Below, piece by piece: positions 16,149 through 25,001 of a stretch of 50,953 nucleotides of DNA (its first letter is position 1; every line of letters starts with the position of its first letter). The stretch spans positions 1 through 50,953 of the forward strand of contig NZ_JAOVYZ010000008.1 of the NCBI RefSeq assembly GCF_026413145.1, read 5' to 3'. The DNA is from Limosilactobacillus kribbianus (GTDB taxonomy: Bacteria; Bacillota; Bacilli; Lactobacillales; Lactobacillaceae). The notes under the pieces were generated by a model. The model saw nothing but the letters and a program-made list of their open reading frames with translations. It searched no databases and was not told the origin of the DNA. The translations under genes and the position numbers were made by a program.

Positions 16149-17831
16149 CTATTTCCCCATCGGATGGGGCGTCACGTATAAGGTCTTTTGCCCCCTAAAA
16201 GTAACGAAACCAGGCTTAGCCCCGCTAGGCTTGTGGAGTCGTTTGACCGGTAGGTAATCAACGGGGACGTTGTCCGAGTCGCGGCCCTTGGAGAAGTAGG
16301 CGGCTAACTGGGCGGCCTCGAGGATTGTCTGGTCGCTGGGGTCCGTCGAGCGGATCACAACGTGGGAACCGGGGATGTCCTTGACGTGGAGCCAGACTTC
16401 ATTTTTATTGGCAATTTTAAAGCTCAGCCGGTCATTTTGCATGTTGTTTTTACCGACCAGGACCAATGTGCCATCGCTAGCGTGAAACTGTTCGGGCTTG
16501 CTGGCGCGAACTTTGCGCTGTTTCTTGCTCTTCTGGTGCTTGGCCTTGATGTAACCCTGTTGCTGAAGCTCCAGCCGAATTTCCTGGATGTCAGCTGGGG
16601 AAGCGAGGTCGATCTGGTTTTGGATGTTTTCAAAGTAGGCAATCTCGTCTTCGGTCAGTTTCATCTGCTCATTGACATGGGCAACCGAGGCTTTGAGCTT
16701 ATCGTATTTCGTAAAGTACTTCTGCGCGTTCCGCGACGGTGACAGTTCCGGTGCCAGGGCAATCTTTAGTGGCTTGTTGTCGTCGTAGAAGTTTGGCAGG
16801 GTGATCTCCTTCATCCCCGGCTTGAGTTTGCCGAGGTAAGTGGTTAAGATTTCGCCCCGAATCCGGTAACGATCAGCCGCGTCGGCATCAGCCAGCTGCT
16901 GGTGGAACTTCTTAACCTTGCGCCGGTCCTTCTTTAGTTCGTTCTTGATCACCTTGATGACCTGACCGGCCAGTTCCTTCGAGCGGTCCTGCTGTGCTTT
17001 TTGGGCATAGTAGTTATCCAGTAGCTCCGAGAGGGTCGTAAAGTGCTGGAGTGCACCTTCAGCGCTATCCTGTGGCGGGAAGGCCATGAAAGACTTCTTC
17101 TTGCCGTCGATGATCACCGGATCCGGTGCGTCAAAGTGCTGGATGAATTGCTGGTAGGTGGTTGGCAAATGATCGCTGGTCAGCAAACGCTTGGCCAGGT
17201 CGCGGGCGGTGTCGGTGCCCAGCCCCTCGTAGCCAATCTGGAGCTGGTGGGTGAGTTCGCGGGGATCCGAATACTGCCGTGTTAAGTCAGAATAGAGCTG
17301 GTTTGGCAGGTAGGGATTCCGTTTTTCCTGCTTGGGCGGCATCACAAAGGTGGCACCCGGCAGGAGGAGGCGAACCCGGTTTTGGTCGGAGCCGACGTGT
17401 TTGATCGTGTCGATAATCTTACCCGTCTTCTGATTGACCAGGGAAATGTTGCTGTGGCGGGCCATGATCTCGCTGATCAGGACCAGCTGCTGGCTGTCGC
17501 CAAGCTCGTCACGAGTATCAAAGGTCAGCTTGACGATCCGATCATTGCCGACCTGTTCAATTGAACTGAGAATGGCACCCTCCAGGTACTTGCGCAGGGT
17601 CATCGTAAAGTTGGTTGGCACCGCTGGATTGCTGTAGGGGATCGTCGTGATCTGAATCCGGGGGTAGGTGGGGTTAGCCGAAAGCAGCAGGGCGTGGTTG
17701 TGCCGGTGGGCGCGGATTGTGATGATCAGCTCGGCCGGGTAGGGCTGGCTGATTCTGGCCACACGTCCGGTGGTCAGGGTTTGGTCTAATTCATGCACCA
17801 TTGCATGGGTGAAAAAACCGTCAAAGGACAT
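16149..17831 (-). CDS. rqcH: Ribosome quality control protein RqcH (NFACT, FbpA-like)
   Basis: The bacterial Rqc2/NEMF homologue, which binds 50S subunits holding a stalled nascent chain with peptidyl-tRNA and adds alanine tails. The older name is fibronectin-binding protein FbpA. The 560-residue protein starts with the NFACT-N block MSFDGFFTHAMVHEL, has the HNHALLLSANPTYPRI block near residue 45, a central helical and coiled-coil region (about residues 270-410) and an NFACT-R domain ending with HVKDIPGSHVVIRS near residue 480 and VTPHPMGK at the end. GGAAAGGAG precedes the ATG. It is divergent from degV. Confidence 0.94.
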   Translation of the reverse strand: MSFDGFFTHAMVHELDQTLTTGRVARISQPYPAELIITIRAHRHNHALLLSANPTYPRIQITTIPYSNPAVPTNFTMTLRKYLEGAILSSIEQVGNDRIVKLTFDTRDELGDSQQLVLISEIMARHSNISLVNQKTGKIIDTIKHVGSDQNRVRLLLPGATFVMPPKQEKRNPYLPNQLYSDLTRQYSDPRELTHQLQIGYEGLGTDTARDLAKRLLTSDHLPTTYQQFIQHFDAPDPVIIDGKKKSFMAFPPQDSAEGALQHFTTLSELLDNYYAQKAQQDRSKELAGQVIKVIKNELKKDRRKVKKFHQQLADADAADRYRIRGEILTTYLGKLKPGMKEITLPNFYDDNKPLKIALAPELSPSRNAQKYFTKYDKLKASVAHVNEQMKLTEDEIAYFENIQNQIDLASPADIQEIRLELQQQGYIKAKHQKSKKQRKVRASKPEQFHASDGTLVLVGKNNMQNDRLSFKIANKNEVWLHVKDIPGSHVVIRSTDPSDQTILEAAQLAAYFSKGRDSDNVPVDYLPVKRLHKPSGAKPGFVTFRGQKTLYVTPHPMGK

Positions 17832-18012
17832 GGATAGCGCTCCTTTCCTGTATAAATACGCGTAAAATCGTGCGGTATTTATTATACCGTTTTTGTCCCA
17901 TTCTAAACAAGTTTCAGCCCTTGTGTCGACAAAGAAGGTTGGTTTATTCTAGTGGGTGTGGTATGCTTCTTGTATTATGCGAGTATTTTATACCGATTAA
18001 TTTGCACTTATC

Positions 18013-18026
18013 TTGATAATTATCAA
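18013..18026. promoter_or_regulatory. Perfect palindrome TTGATAATTATCAA (FNR-type box)
   Basis: This matches the TTGAT-N4-ATCAA consensus of FNR-family regulators at every position. It lies 23 bases before the degV start, after the likely promoter elements. FNR-like proteins exist in lactobacilli, but the factor acting here is not known. A Fur-type reading is possible but fits less well. Confidence 0.5.
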
Positions 18027-18049
18027 ATTTGAAATTGGAGGACGATATA

Positions 18050-18928
18050 ATGAAAATTGCTGTTGTGACCGACAGCACGGCCTACCTGACTCCCGAAGAA
18101 GCGGCCGCCAATCACATCCACGTTGTACCGATCCCGTTTGTGGTGGACGGCAAGAGCTATCGTGAGGGTGTTGACATTACGACCGCGGAATTTTATCACC
18201 TGTTAAAAACGTCAAGCACCTTTCCAAGCACTTCCCAGCCGTCGATTGGTGAAATGATGGAGCTCTACCAAGGCCTGGCTGATCAGGGCTACGATGCCGT
18301 CATTAGCATCCACCTGACCAGTTCAATCTCGGGCTTTTTGAACTCGATCAGCCAGCTTGCCGAAGAAATGAAGGACACGATTAAGATCGTGCCGTTCGAT
18401 AGCCACATCACTGTCAAGCTGATGGGCTACCTAGCCCTGGAAGCTTCCAAGATGGTTCAAAATGGCGATGACCTGGACACGATTGTAACGAAGCTGACCC
18501 AGCTGCGGGACACGATTAACGAAGTCTTCGTGGTCGATGACCTGCAAAACCTGGTCCGGGGTGGCCGTCTTTCCAACGCCTCAGCCTTTGTGGGCTCCAT
18601 TTTGAAGATCAAGCCGCTCCTCACCTTCCACAACGAACATCACGCCATCGAGGCCTTTGAAAAGGTTCGCTCGATGAAGAAGGCTAAGCTGCGATGCGAG
18701 GAAATCTTCAAGGAAGACCTGGCTAAGGTTGATTACCCGGTTCGGGGACTGGTTTTCCACGCTAACGCACCGGAAGCCGGGCAAAAGTGGCTGGACAAGC
18801 TTCAAGCCGAGTACCCAGACATTAACTTTGAACTAACCTACTTCGGGCCGGTTGTCGGGACGCACCTCGGTCAGGGTGCCTTGGCCCTGGCCTGGATGCA
18901 GGACACCACGAAGAAGCCTTTAGAATGA
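18050..18928 (+). CDS. DegV family fatty-acid-binding protein
   Basis: DegV proteins bind a fatty acid between two domains and some deliver it to fatty acid kinase FakA. The 292-residue protein shows VTDSTAYL at the start, the STFPSTSQPSIGE loop near residue 60, SIHLTSSISGF near residue 85, VDDLQNLVRGGRLSNASAF near 165 and GPVVGTHLGQGALAL near the end (binding and head-group residues Ser, His, Gly). ATG at 18050 follows TTGGAGGACG. The stop overlaps the start of the next gene by four bases, so they are translationally coupled. Confidence 0.93.
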   Translation: MKIAVVTDSTAYLTPEEAAANHIHVVPIPFVVDGKSYREGVDITTAEFYHLLKTSSTFPSTSQPSIGEMMELYQGLADQGYDAVISIHLTSSISGFLNSISQLAEEMKDTIKIVPFDSHITVKLMGYLALEASKMVQNGDDLDTIVTKLTQLRDTINEVFVVDDLQNLVRGGRLSNASAFVGSILKIKPLLTFHNEHHAIEAFEKVRSMKKAKLRCEEIFKEDLAKVDYPVRGLVFHANAPEAGQKWLDKLQAEYPDINFELTYFGPVVGTHLGQGALALAWMQDTTKKPLE

Positions 18929-19461
18929 GAACATCGGTGAAAAATGGGGTCATCGTGATCATCGCGGTGGCCTTAATGCTTCTGGTCACCGTCTTCAGCC
19001 CCCGGGTGGTCCTGCCGACGGGGAGTCTCGTTGCACCGCTGGCCGGGATCATCGGCATTAGTGCCTTGCTAACGGTGGGCGTTCCGTTGGCGCTTTTGAT
19101 TACAATGCTGGGCCTGGTTGGAATGTTTTTGCTGGGAGCCGCTGATGAGATTGTGATTGTGGCCGTGGTGGTCGCCTTTATTGTGGTCGCTCTCCTGCGC
19201 AGCCGCCAGACGAGGCCGGTCAGTCACCAGCAGTTGATCCTGTTTGGCCTGATGGCCGGGATATTGATGTTTGTCCTCATCGAGCTTGGTCTCCTGGTTC
19301 GCGGCTGGCTGTTTGACGGTCAGTGGTCGACTGCCCTGGCCTTTGGACAACTTGGCCTTTCACTGGGGACCCTGACTGCCCTACTCTATGCCGCCTTGGT
19401 GGCGCCGGTTACGATCGGCTGGCGCAAGGTGCTGGGCCGGTGGAGTGAAAATGGATTGTAA
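18925..19461 (+). CDS. Small multi-pass membrane protein
   Basis: A 178-residue very hydrophobic protein with about five predicted membrane segments (for example residues 8-25, 38-60, 62-90, 105-127, 142-165). No known motif is seen. It overlaps the degV stop (ATGA), which is strong evidence that it is translated with degV. A terminator follows directly. Function is unknown; a link with lipid handling through DegV is only inferred from coupling. Confidence 0.75.
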   Translation: MRTSVKNGVIVIIAVALMLLVTVFSPRVVLPTGSLVAPLAGIIGISALLTVGVPLALLITMLGLVGMFLLGAADEIVIVAVVVAFIVVALLRSRQTRPVSHQQLILFGLMAGILMFVLIELGLLVRGWLFDGQWSTALAFGQLGLSLGTLTALLYAALVAPVTIGWRKVLGRWSENGL

Positions 19462-19499
19462 AAATAAAAAGCTTCCTGTGTTGGGAAGCTTTTTATTTT
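19461..19499. terminator. Shared terminator, membrane protein gene / HD hydrolase gene
   Basis: AAAATAAAAAGCTTCC pairs with GGAAGCTTTTTATTTT. It works in both directions and overlaps the end of the minus-strand gene by two bases. Confidence 0.85.
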
Positions 19500-20154
19500 A
19501 GCGTTCTGCATTCCATTCTGCTTTAAATTCATTTAGAAAGTCATACATCATCTGCTGGCAGTGCTCAGCAATTTCTCGCGCAGTCTTGGTCTGCAGCATG
19601 TCCTTTAACTTGAGCAGCTTTTCGTAGAAGTGGTTGATGATCGTTTCATCTGCCAGGTTGCGGTATTCCTTCCGGCTCATGTTTTCCCGCGGCTTAGTGG
19701 CGGGGTCGTAGATGCGTTCGCGGTGCCGGCCCCCGTAGTAGACGGCCCGGGTGATACCGATCGCGCCAATGGCATCCAGCCAGTCGGCGTCCCGGACAAT
19801 CTTGGCGATGGGTGAAAGATGGAGCGGCTCATCGTCGAGGGTGCAGGCAAAGGAAATGTTAGCAATGACGTCCATAATGGTAGCAACTTGCTCGGCAGAA
19901 AAGTCCTGACCTAAAAGGTAGTTTTTCAGCTCGGCCTTAGCACTGTCCACGCTGTCGACCAATTTTTCGTCAATCGTGTCGTGCAGGTAGGCGGCCACTA
20001 CCGGCAGGAAGGGATCGACGCCCTCACCAATGGCTAGTCGGCGGGCCATTCTGACAACCCGGTTGATGTGATCCATGCCATGGCCAGATTTGTCAGCCCC
20101 CAGCTTACTGATGGTGTAGTTCTTGACTGCGACAATTTGCTTTTCTTGCTCCAT
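19498..20154 (-). CDS. HD domain phosphohydrolase
   Basis: Metal-dependent phosphohydrolase of the HD superfamily. The metal ligands are seen as H29 (GHGMDHINRV), H58-D59 (AYLHDTIDE) and the later Asp in RDADWLDAIG. The 218-residue length and the ADWLDAIGAIGITR block match the YedJ/PgpH-like small HD group often annotated as putative nucleotide phosphohydrolase. Substrate is not known. It is divergent from the GT8 gene, with GGAGGTTCACT upstream of the ATG. Confidence 0.9.
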   Translation of the reverse strand: MEQEKQIVAVKNYTISKLGADKSGHGMDHINRVVRMARRLAIGEGVDPFLPVVAAYLHDTIDEKLVDSVDSAKAELKNYLLGQDFSAEQVATIMDVIANISFACTLDDEPLHLSPIAKIVRDADWLDAIGAIGITRAVYYGGRHRERIYDPATKPRENMSRKEYRNLADETIINHFYEKLLKLKDMLQTKTAREIAEHCQQMMYDFLNEFKAEWNAER

Positions 20155-20201
20155 AGTGAACCTCCATTACTGAAATTAAATGCGTACCACCCGACGAAGC
20201 T

Positions 20202-20210
20202 TGTTATAAT
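20202..20210 (+). promoter_or_regulatory. Extended -10 promoter of the GT8 gene
   Basis: TGT TATAAT at 20202-20210, with consensus -10, 29 bases before the start codon. Confidence 0.5.
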
Positions 20211-20238
20211 TAGGCAGAAGAACGAGGGGAGACGCGCA

Positions 20239-21072
20239 ATGAATTTATTGTTTTCGATTGATGACCATTATACTACACAGCTTGAAACGGTGCTGCTGTC
20301 GATTCGCCTGAACACCCGGCCGACGAAGATTAACGTCTACGTGATTCAAAAGCAGCCTCTCAAGCAGGCAGCCGAGCTGAAACGGGTCTGTGCTCACCTG
20401 GGGATGACTTACCACCCGGTAATGGTCGAAGATGGGCTCTTTGCCACCGCACCGGTGACTGACCGCTACCCGACGACGATCTATTATCGTCTGCTGGCCC
20501 ATCAGTTGCTGCCAGAAAACCTGCACAAGATTCTCTACCTGGACGCCGACGTGCTCTGCATTAACGACCTGACCAGTCTCTACGACCTTGACCTCAGTGG
20601 CTACCTCTACGCCTCAGCGATCCACACTGGACTGACTAACACCACCGAGGTGATCAACAAGATTCGCCTGCAAAATTTCGACGCCGATGGCTACTACAAT
20701 TCCGGGGTTCTCCTGATGAATCTGGACGAGATCCGGCGGCGGGTGCGGGCTGAGGACATCTTTAGCTACATTCGCCAGCACGTTCTTCTTCTGCCTGATC
20801 AGGACGTCCTCAACGCCCTTTACGGCAAATACATCAAGTCGGTGCCGGACGAGCTTTATAACTTCGACACCCGCAACGGGCGCATCTACGAGACGATCTC
20901 CTTTGGTGAGTGGACTCTTGACTGGGCGGTCAAGCACACCGTGATCCTCCATTACTGCGGTCGGGAAAAGCCATGGCTGACCACCAAAAATAGCGGGCGC
21001 TACACGGCTCTGTATAAGCATTACTGGCGCTTGGCAGAACGGGTGGCGGACGACAAGCTAAGACTTAATTAA
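20239..21072 (+). CDS. Family 8 glycosyltransferase
   Basis: Retaining glycosyltransferase of the GT8 / LgtC / glycogenin type, using a UDP-sugar. The DxD metal site is D102-A-D104 in ILYLDADVLCI, YNSGVLLMNL is near residue 150, and the C-terminal HYCGREKPW near residue 240 is the usual His-Gly-Lys-Pro-Trp block. Length is 277 residues. GAGGGGAGACGCGCA precedes the ATG at 20239; the long upstream extension of the frame overlaps the HD gene and is not coding. There is no signal peptide. It likely acts in the cytoplasm on a cell-surface glycan or teichoic-type acceptor. Confidence 0.92.
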   Translation: MNLLFSIDDHYTTQLETVLLSIRLNTRPTKINVYVIQKQPLKQAAELKRVCAHLGMTYHPVMVEDGLFATAPVTDRYPTTIYYRLLAHQLLPENLHKILYLDADVLCINDLTSLYDLDLSGYLYASAIHTGLTNTTEVINKIRLQNFDADGYYNSGVLLMNLDEIRRRVRAEDIFSYIRQHVLLLPDQDVLNALYGKYIKSVPDELYNFDTRNGRIYETISFGEWTLDWAVKHTVILHYCGREKPWLTTKNSGRYTALYKHYWRLAERVADDKLRLN

Positions 21073-21115
21073 AAGCGCGTCACGGGGCCGACGAAGGCTT
21101 GCGTGACGCGCTTAC
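21072..21115. terminator. Shared terminator with a 12-bp perfect stem
   Basis: AAGCGCGTCACG (21073-21084) pairs perfectly with CGTGACGCGCTT (21102-21113), between the converging GT8 and HhH-GPD genes. Confidence 0.85.
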
Positions 21116-21756
21116 TTTAGACGGAGTTGATCGCCGGCGAGAAAGCTGTCGTTAAATTTGGTGAGGGGATGAAAGTAACGCTTGCCGAACTCATCGATCA
21201 GGCCGTGGAAGTCCTGAGCCATGGCAGCGGTGAAGTCAGTTGGCAAGCTAACCCGCTTGGCCAGCTGCTGGTAGGATATCAGACCCGTGACCCCCAGGCA
21301 GGTGAAGAGGGTCCGGGCGTACTTATCGCTGATGAAGGTGGGCACCTCGAAGACATAGGTGAGCAGCACATCGGCAGTCTCCGGACCAATCCCGTGCAGC
21401 TTGAGCAGTTGTGTGCGGAGCTGTTCTCCGAATCTTTGCCGGATCGCTGGGTAGTTGTAGTCAAACTGCTGCAGCCAGGAAAAGACACTGACCAGGGCCC
21501 GGCTTTTATTGCGGTAGAAACCGGCGGGCCGGACCAGATCGTGGAGCTTATCGGGCGTTAGTGCCAATAGCTGGTCGGGATCCAGACTGGTTTTCCCGCG
21601 CAGTAGATCCAGGGCCAGGTCGGCGTTGCGCCAGTTAGTGTTTTGGATCAGGATGGCGCCAATGATGATCTCTTCCTTGGAGTCGGCTGGCCACCAGCCG
21701 GACGGCCCCATCTGGCGACGCATCTTTTGATAAAGCGTGGTGAGGGTGAGTTGCAT
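21112..21756 (-). CDS. HhH-GPD DNA glycosylase, endonuclease III-like without Fe-S cluster
   Basis: Base-excision-repair fold protein. The helix-hairpin-helix reads LHGIGPETADVLL and the catalytic Asp is in FISDKYARTLF. The position of the EndoIII catalytic Lys (GxKTA in LPGVGRKTAN) is Glu here (GPETAD), as in the monofunctional members, so it should cleave the glycosidic bond without strong lyase activity. The four-Cys cluster loop of EndoIII and MutY is absent at the C-terminus. ATG at 21756 with GGAAAGGA before it is preferred over the TTG at 21774, giving 214 residues. The base lesion is unknown. Confidence 0.88.
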   Translation of the reverse strand: MQLTLTTLYQKMRRQMGPSGWWPADSKEEIIIGAILIQNTNWRNADLALDLLRGKTSLDPDQLLALTPDKLHDLVRPAGFYRNKSRALVSVFSWLQQFDYNYPAIRQRFGEQLRTQLLKLHGIGPETADVLLTYVFEVPTFISDKYARTLFTCLGVTGLISYQQLAKRVSLPTDFTAAMAQDFHGLIDEFGKRYFHPLTKFNDSFLAGDQLRLK

Positions 21757-21794
21757 GCAATCAGTCCTTTCCAAATTATTTTTTAACAGAAGAA

Positions 21795-21834
21795 GAGAAC
21801 GGTCAACCGATCACACTCGGCCGACCGTTCTTTT
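21795..21834. terminator. Terminator between DUF915 and HhH-GPD genes
   Basis: GAACGGTC (21797-21804) pairs with GACCGTTC (21823-21830), followed by TTTT on the plus strand and TCTTCTTC on the minus strand. It ends the DUF915 gene. Confidence 0.7.
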
Positions 21835-21845
21835 GATAGTAGGTT

Positions 21846-22688
21846 TTACTTGCCCCAGAAGAATTTGATCAGGATTTGATTGACCTGCGGGTTGTGGTGG
21901 AGCAGTTCGTGCTTGACATTGGCCCCGGTGAGCCGGATTTCGCGATACGAGCGCGGCCGGTTGTTCAAGAGGTAGCGGAAGGATTTGCTCGACAGGTTGC
22001 TGACCTGACTATCGTCGCCGGTACCGAGGTCCCCGTAAACGTTTAAAACCTGAACCTGTCGCGGGTAGAAGTGGCGCAGGGGCAGCAGCTTGCGGTAAGA
22101 GCCATTCATCGCGGATGGCTTGCCGGTCTTGGCGTTGACGGATTTCAGATCGCTTGGCTGGTTCCAGCCCATGGCACCATCGAAGGGACCACCCAGTGCA
22201 ACCTCCTTTTGCAGCTGAGGCAGTTTTTTATTGTGGGCGTTGGCCAGGAGGTAGTACATCACCGCCAGGTTGCCCATCGAATGGGCCTCGATGTTGATCT
22301 TCTTGAAGTGGTTAGTGTTTTGCAGCTTGACGATGACGTTTTTAGCCCACTTGCCCTGTTCGCTGTAATTGGTGTCCTGGTTGTTTTCGAAGTTAACCTC
22401 GACGAGCGGGTTGACGGCATTGTGGGGAATTGTGCCTTCCAGGGTGACCTGGCCAGACCCACTGACGTCGGCGACAATCGCCGTCTTGCTGACGCCAGCG
22501 GTCATGATGCCGTCAACCATGTATTGTTCTGATTTGGTTGAGCCCCCGAAGCCGTGGAAAAAGAGGGTCGGGGTGGTGGAATGGACATAGTGATCGGCCA
22601 ACTGCTGGGCGTGGCCGCTGCTGGTCGGTAGGAGAAGGATAACCAGGGCCACTATGAGGCTGCTCAATATTATAAAACGTTGTTTCAT
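21846..22688 (-). CDS. Secreted alpha/beta hydrolase, DUF915 family
   Basis: An exported serine hydrolase of unknown substrate. The N-terminus has a signal peptide (MKQRF then a hydrophobic stretch to about residue 20, with a likely cleavage after GHA near residue 27). The oxyanion loop FFHGFGGS is near residue 44, and the nucleophile is Ser137 in EAHSMGN. Length 280 residues fits the DUF915 family, common in lactobacilli and probably attached to or released from the cell surface. The ribosome binding site (GAAGGCTAAAG) is only fair. It stands alone with a terminator. Confidence 0.88.
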   Translation of the reverse strand: MKQRFIILSSLIVALVILLLPTSSGHAQQLADHYVHSTTPTLFFHGFGGSTKSEQYMVDGIMTAGVSKTAIVADVSGSGQVTLEGTIPHNAVNPLVEVNFENNQDTNYSEQGKWAKNVIVKLQNTNHFKKINIEAHSMGNLAVMYYLLANAHNKKLPQLQKEVALGGPFDGAMGWNQPSDLKSVNAKTGKPSAMNGSYRKLLPLRHFYPRQVQVLNVYGDLGTGDDSQVSNLSSKSFRYLLNNRPRSYREIRLTGANVKHELLHHNPQVNQILIKFFWGK

Positions 22689-22760
22689 GAAACTTTAGCC
22701 TTCTTTGATGTAATTATGGCTATCATAGCATTATCTGCTGGCGATGGAATGATCGAATCC

Positions 22761-23315
22761 TTAATTGCCGGTTTTCTTTAGGGAATTGAGGAAGGCAGGA
22801 CTGCTGGTGATCTTGGTGGCATAGTCGACCATTTCATCAATCCCCGGTTTCATCCCCCGTTTAAACCATTCGATCACCAGGTTATAGGCAATCCCGTTCC
22901 AGGCGGCATGGATGATGTAGTCCTGTTGGTCTGGCAAAATTTCTTGGTTTAACAGTGCGAGGATTTCCGCTTCCAATCCGGCATTGATGATGATCGTCAG
23001 CTTTTTTCGCTGCTCGTAAACGGCATTGAAAGTGTAGCGCCAGCCCTCCTGGAGGCCGGGGAAGAAGCTATTAAAGCAGTTGGTGGTGACGCTTTGGATC
23101 AGTTCTTCCAAAATGTCATTTTTGGACTTGTAATTATTGTAAAAGGCGGAGCGGGAAACACCGGCCACCTTGATTAATTCGGTAATTGTAATTTTGGCAA
23201 AATCTTTTTTCCGCATCAAAATGAAGAGGCCCTCTTGAATCGACTCCCGGACGATCTGGCGCGATTCGTGGTTGGCCTTTTTTAGTGCGGCAATCTGTTT
23301 GGCAGTTTTAGTCAT
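22761..23315 (-). CDS. TetR/AcrR family transcriptional regulator
   Basis: The N-terminal helix-turn-helix is ITITELIKVAGVSRSAFYNN, about residues 41-62, followed by a ligand-binding helical domain; length 184 residues. ATG at 23315 follows AGAAAGGATC and is preferred over the 19-codon longer frame, which lacks a site. It is divergent from the operon at 23444-25676 with a 128-base spacer. TetR-type regulators usually repress the divergent operon and respond to a small molecule, so it is the likely control gene of that operon. Confidence 0.9.
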   Translation of the reverse strand: MTKTAKQIAALKKANHESRQIVRESIQEGLFILMRKKDFAKITITELIKVAGVSRSAFYNNYKSKNDILEELIQSVTTNCFNSFFPGLQEGWRYTFNAVYEQRKKLTIIINAGLEAEILALLNQEILPDQQDYIIHAAWNGIAYNLVIEWFKRGMKPGIDEMVDYATKITSSPAFLNSLKKTGN

Positions 23316-23443
23316 GTAAAGTGATCCTTTCTGTGAAAACAAATTTTCGCTTCTGTCCACGCGGCTCTTCAAACCATTGTCATCCCCCTTATTGTAAAGT
23401 AAACTACGGATAAAACAACTGTATTATCGGAAAGGAGAACGAC

Positions 23444-24181
23444 ATGATTAAGGTTTCGATTAGAGGAAAAGAATTCACCGAGACGGATATTAAGGAATGG
23501 GAAGCCTGGCGAGTAGGAGTCTCGAAGAAATTCTTTGAAAAGAAATTAAACAAGCAGCTCGACATTAAGAATGCGGATGAGCTTGCCGCATTTAAAGCAG
23601 CGATTCCCCAAGCGGAGATGCGACGCCTGATGCAAAAACAGGTTGACTTTACGGCCACTGGCAGCAATATCGTCGTTCGAATGTCCAGGGGGAAGCGCAA
23701 GATCAGCGTGACGGAGATGGATGTGGACTTTTGTTATTCAAAAACGCTGCGCAAGATGTACGATGACATGATGCTCAACAACACGGAAGCCAACCGCCGG
23801 GCCTGCCTGCGGGCCAACCCGGATCATTACCTGCTGCAGGGCCTGAATGAGACCGATCAAGAAGTGATTGAGCTGACGGGTGGGCTGCCATGGGCCAGCA
23901 GATTCGTCATTCGTTACGGTGACTTTGCCGGTTTGCAATCGAAAAAGGATCCGGACTACCCTTATCAAGCAGCTGGGGTCTCGTACCTGCCGAGTGGCCT
24001 GGCCATCGGGGCCGTTCGTCACCAGATGAAGGATACCGCGACGGGGTGCCACATCAAGCTAATGGTTGAATTTCCAATCTTGATGCCGGATAAGAACATT
24101 CGCGCCCACGAGTACCATTTAGCGTGCGAATTCTACAATTGGTTTAGCGAAATCGAAAGAAGAATTAAGGAGGGTGAATAG
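23444..24181 (+). CDS. Unknown protein, first of two tandem paralogues
   Basis: I do not recognise the family. It is a soluble 245-residue protein with no signal peptide or membrane segment. It shares its order of blocks with the next gene: an N-terminal IxxWExxR-type helix (KEWEAWRVGVSKKF), NPDHYLLQG near residue 125, QEVIELTGG near residue 140, a DPDYPYQAAGVSYL block near residue 170, IGAVRHQMKDTATGCHIKL near residue 187, and HEYHLACEFYNWF near residue 225. The conserved His, Asp, Arg and Glu residues look like an enzyme active site. GGAAAGGAGAACGAC precedes the ATG. It starts a TetR-flanked operon. Confidence 0.8.
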   Translation: MIKVSIRGKEFTETDIKEWEAWRVGVSKKFFEKKLNKQLDIKNADELAAFKAAIPQAEMRRLMQKQVDFTATGSNIVVRMSRGKRKISVTEMDVDFCYSKTLRKMYDDMMLNNTEANRRACLRANPDHYLLQGLNETDQEVIELTGGLPWASRFVIRYGDFAGLQSKKDPDYPYQAAGVSYLPSGLAIGAVRHQMKDTATGCHIKLMVEFPILMPDKNIRAHEYHLACEFYNWFSEIERRIKEGE

Positions 24182-24182
24182 G

Positions 24183-24992
24183 ATGGAAGCCGAAGTATAC
24201 TTTAGCGGCAAAAAGGTGGCACCAAAAGAAATTGAGGAATGGGAGAAACGGCATTCGGTCGCAATGGCCAAGCGCTTGCAGAAGTTCTATCATATCGATG
24301 TCAGCCCATTCTTTGTGCGAAGCATTCCCGAAACCGACGTCTTGACCGTGCGCAAGAAGCTTGTCGATTACAAAATGCAGCTCAGCAATGAAGAGATTCG
24401 CGGGAAACTAAAGCACGTCTTTCAATTGACCAACACGGCTGAGGACTTGATGGCGACTTTAGGGCGGCACAAGCGCAAGTCCAGCGTCGTGGAAATCGTC
24501 GTTAAAAACGTGCCCGCTAATTTTGACCTGAAGAAGTTTGTTGATGAAATCCAGGCCCTGATGACCTCGTCCTCCACCAAGGACCGCCGGATTGGCTTGG
24601 CAGCCAGTCCGGACCATCTGCTTCTTGAAGGGCGACCACATAATTCCCAGGAAATCGTTGAGATTACTGGTGGGGCCCCGATGGAAGCCCACTTTATCAA
24701 CTATTACGGTGTTGAAGCGGGGATCAATTATCCACGGGATCCGGAATACCCCTACCAAATGGTCGGCATTAGCATGATGACGAATAACACCATTGCGGGG
24801 GACATTCGTCATCAGTACAAGGAAGAGGGAACAGGCTTTCGGGCCAAGCTGGCAGACGAATTCCCCGTTTTCTTCACCAGCTCCATGATCCGTGAGCACC
24901 AGTTCCACTTGGCCAACGAATTCTTAGTATGGTACAAGTATCTGCTAGATAATTGGAAGCAATCGCCCCAGCAAGTAAAAAACAGGAAGTAG
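24183..24992 (+). CDS. Unknown protein, second of two tandem paralogues
   Basis: Paralogue of the preceding gene: EEWEKRHSVAMAKRL at the start, SPDHLLLEG, QEIVEITGGAPM, DPEYPYQMVGISMM, IAGDIRHQYKEEGTGF and HQFHLANEFLVWY. Identity is clear in the C-terminal half and low in the N-terminal half, so the copies have diverged and probably do different jobs or form a heteromer. The 269-residue length assumes ATG 24183, nine bases after AAGGAGG; a GTG at 24174 would overlap the upstream stop. Function is unknown. Confidence 0.8.
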   Translation: MEAEVYFSGKKVAPKEIEEWEKRHSVAMAKRLQKFYHIDVSPFFVRSIPETDVLTVRKKLVDYKMQLSNEEIRGKLKHVFQLTNTAEDLMATLGRHKRKSSVVEIVVKNVPANFDLKKFVDEIQALMTSSSTKDRRIGLAASPDHLLLEGRPHNSQEIVEITGGAPMEAHFINYYGVEAGINYPRDPEYPYQMVGISMMTNNTIAGDIRHQYKEEGTGFRAKLADEFPVFFTSSMIREHQFHLANEFLVWYKYLLDNWKQSPQQVKNRK

Positions 24993-25001
24993 GTTATTGA
25001 A

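Noticed and set aside
18013-18026. Fur box reading of the degV palindrome
   Set aside because: The 14-mer matches the FNR pattern fully, whereas a Fur box would need a longer repeated GATAAT series that is not seen.
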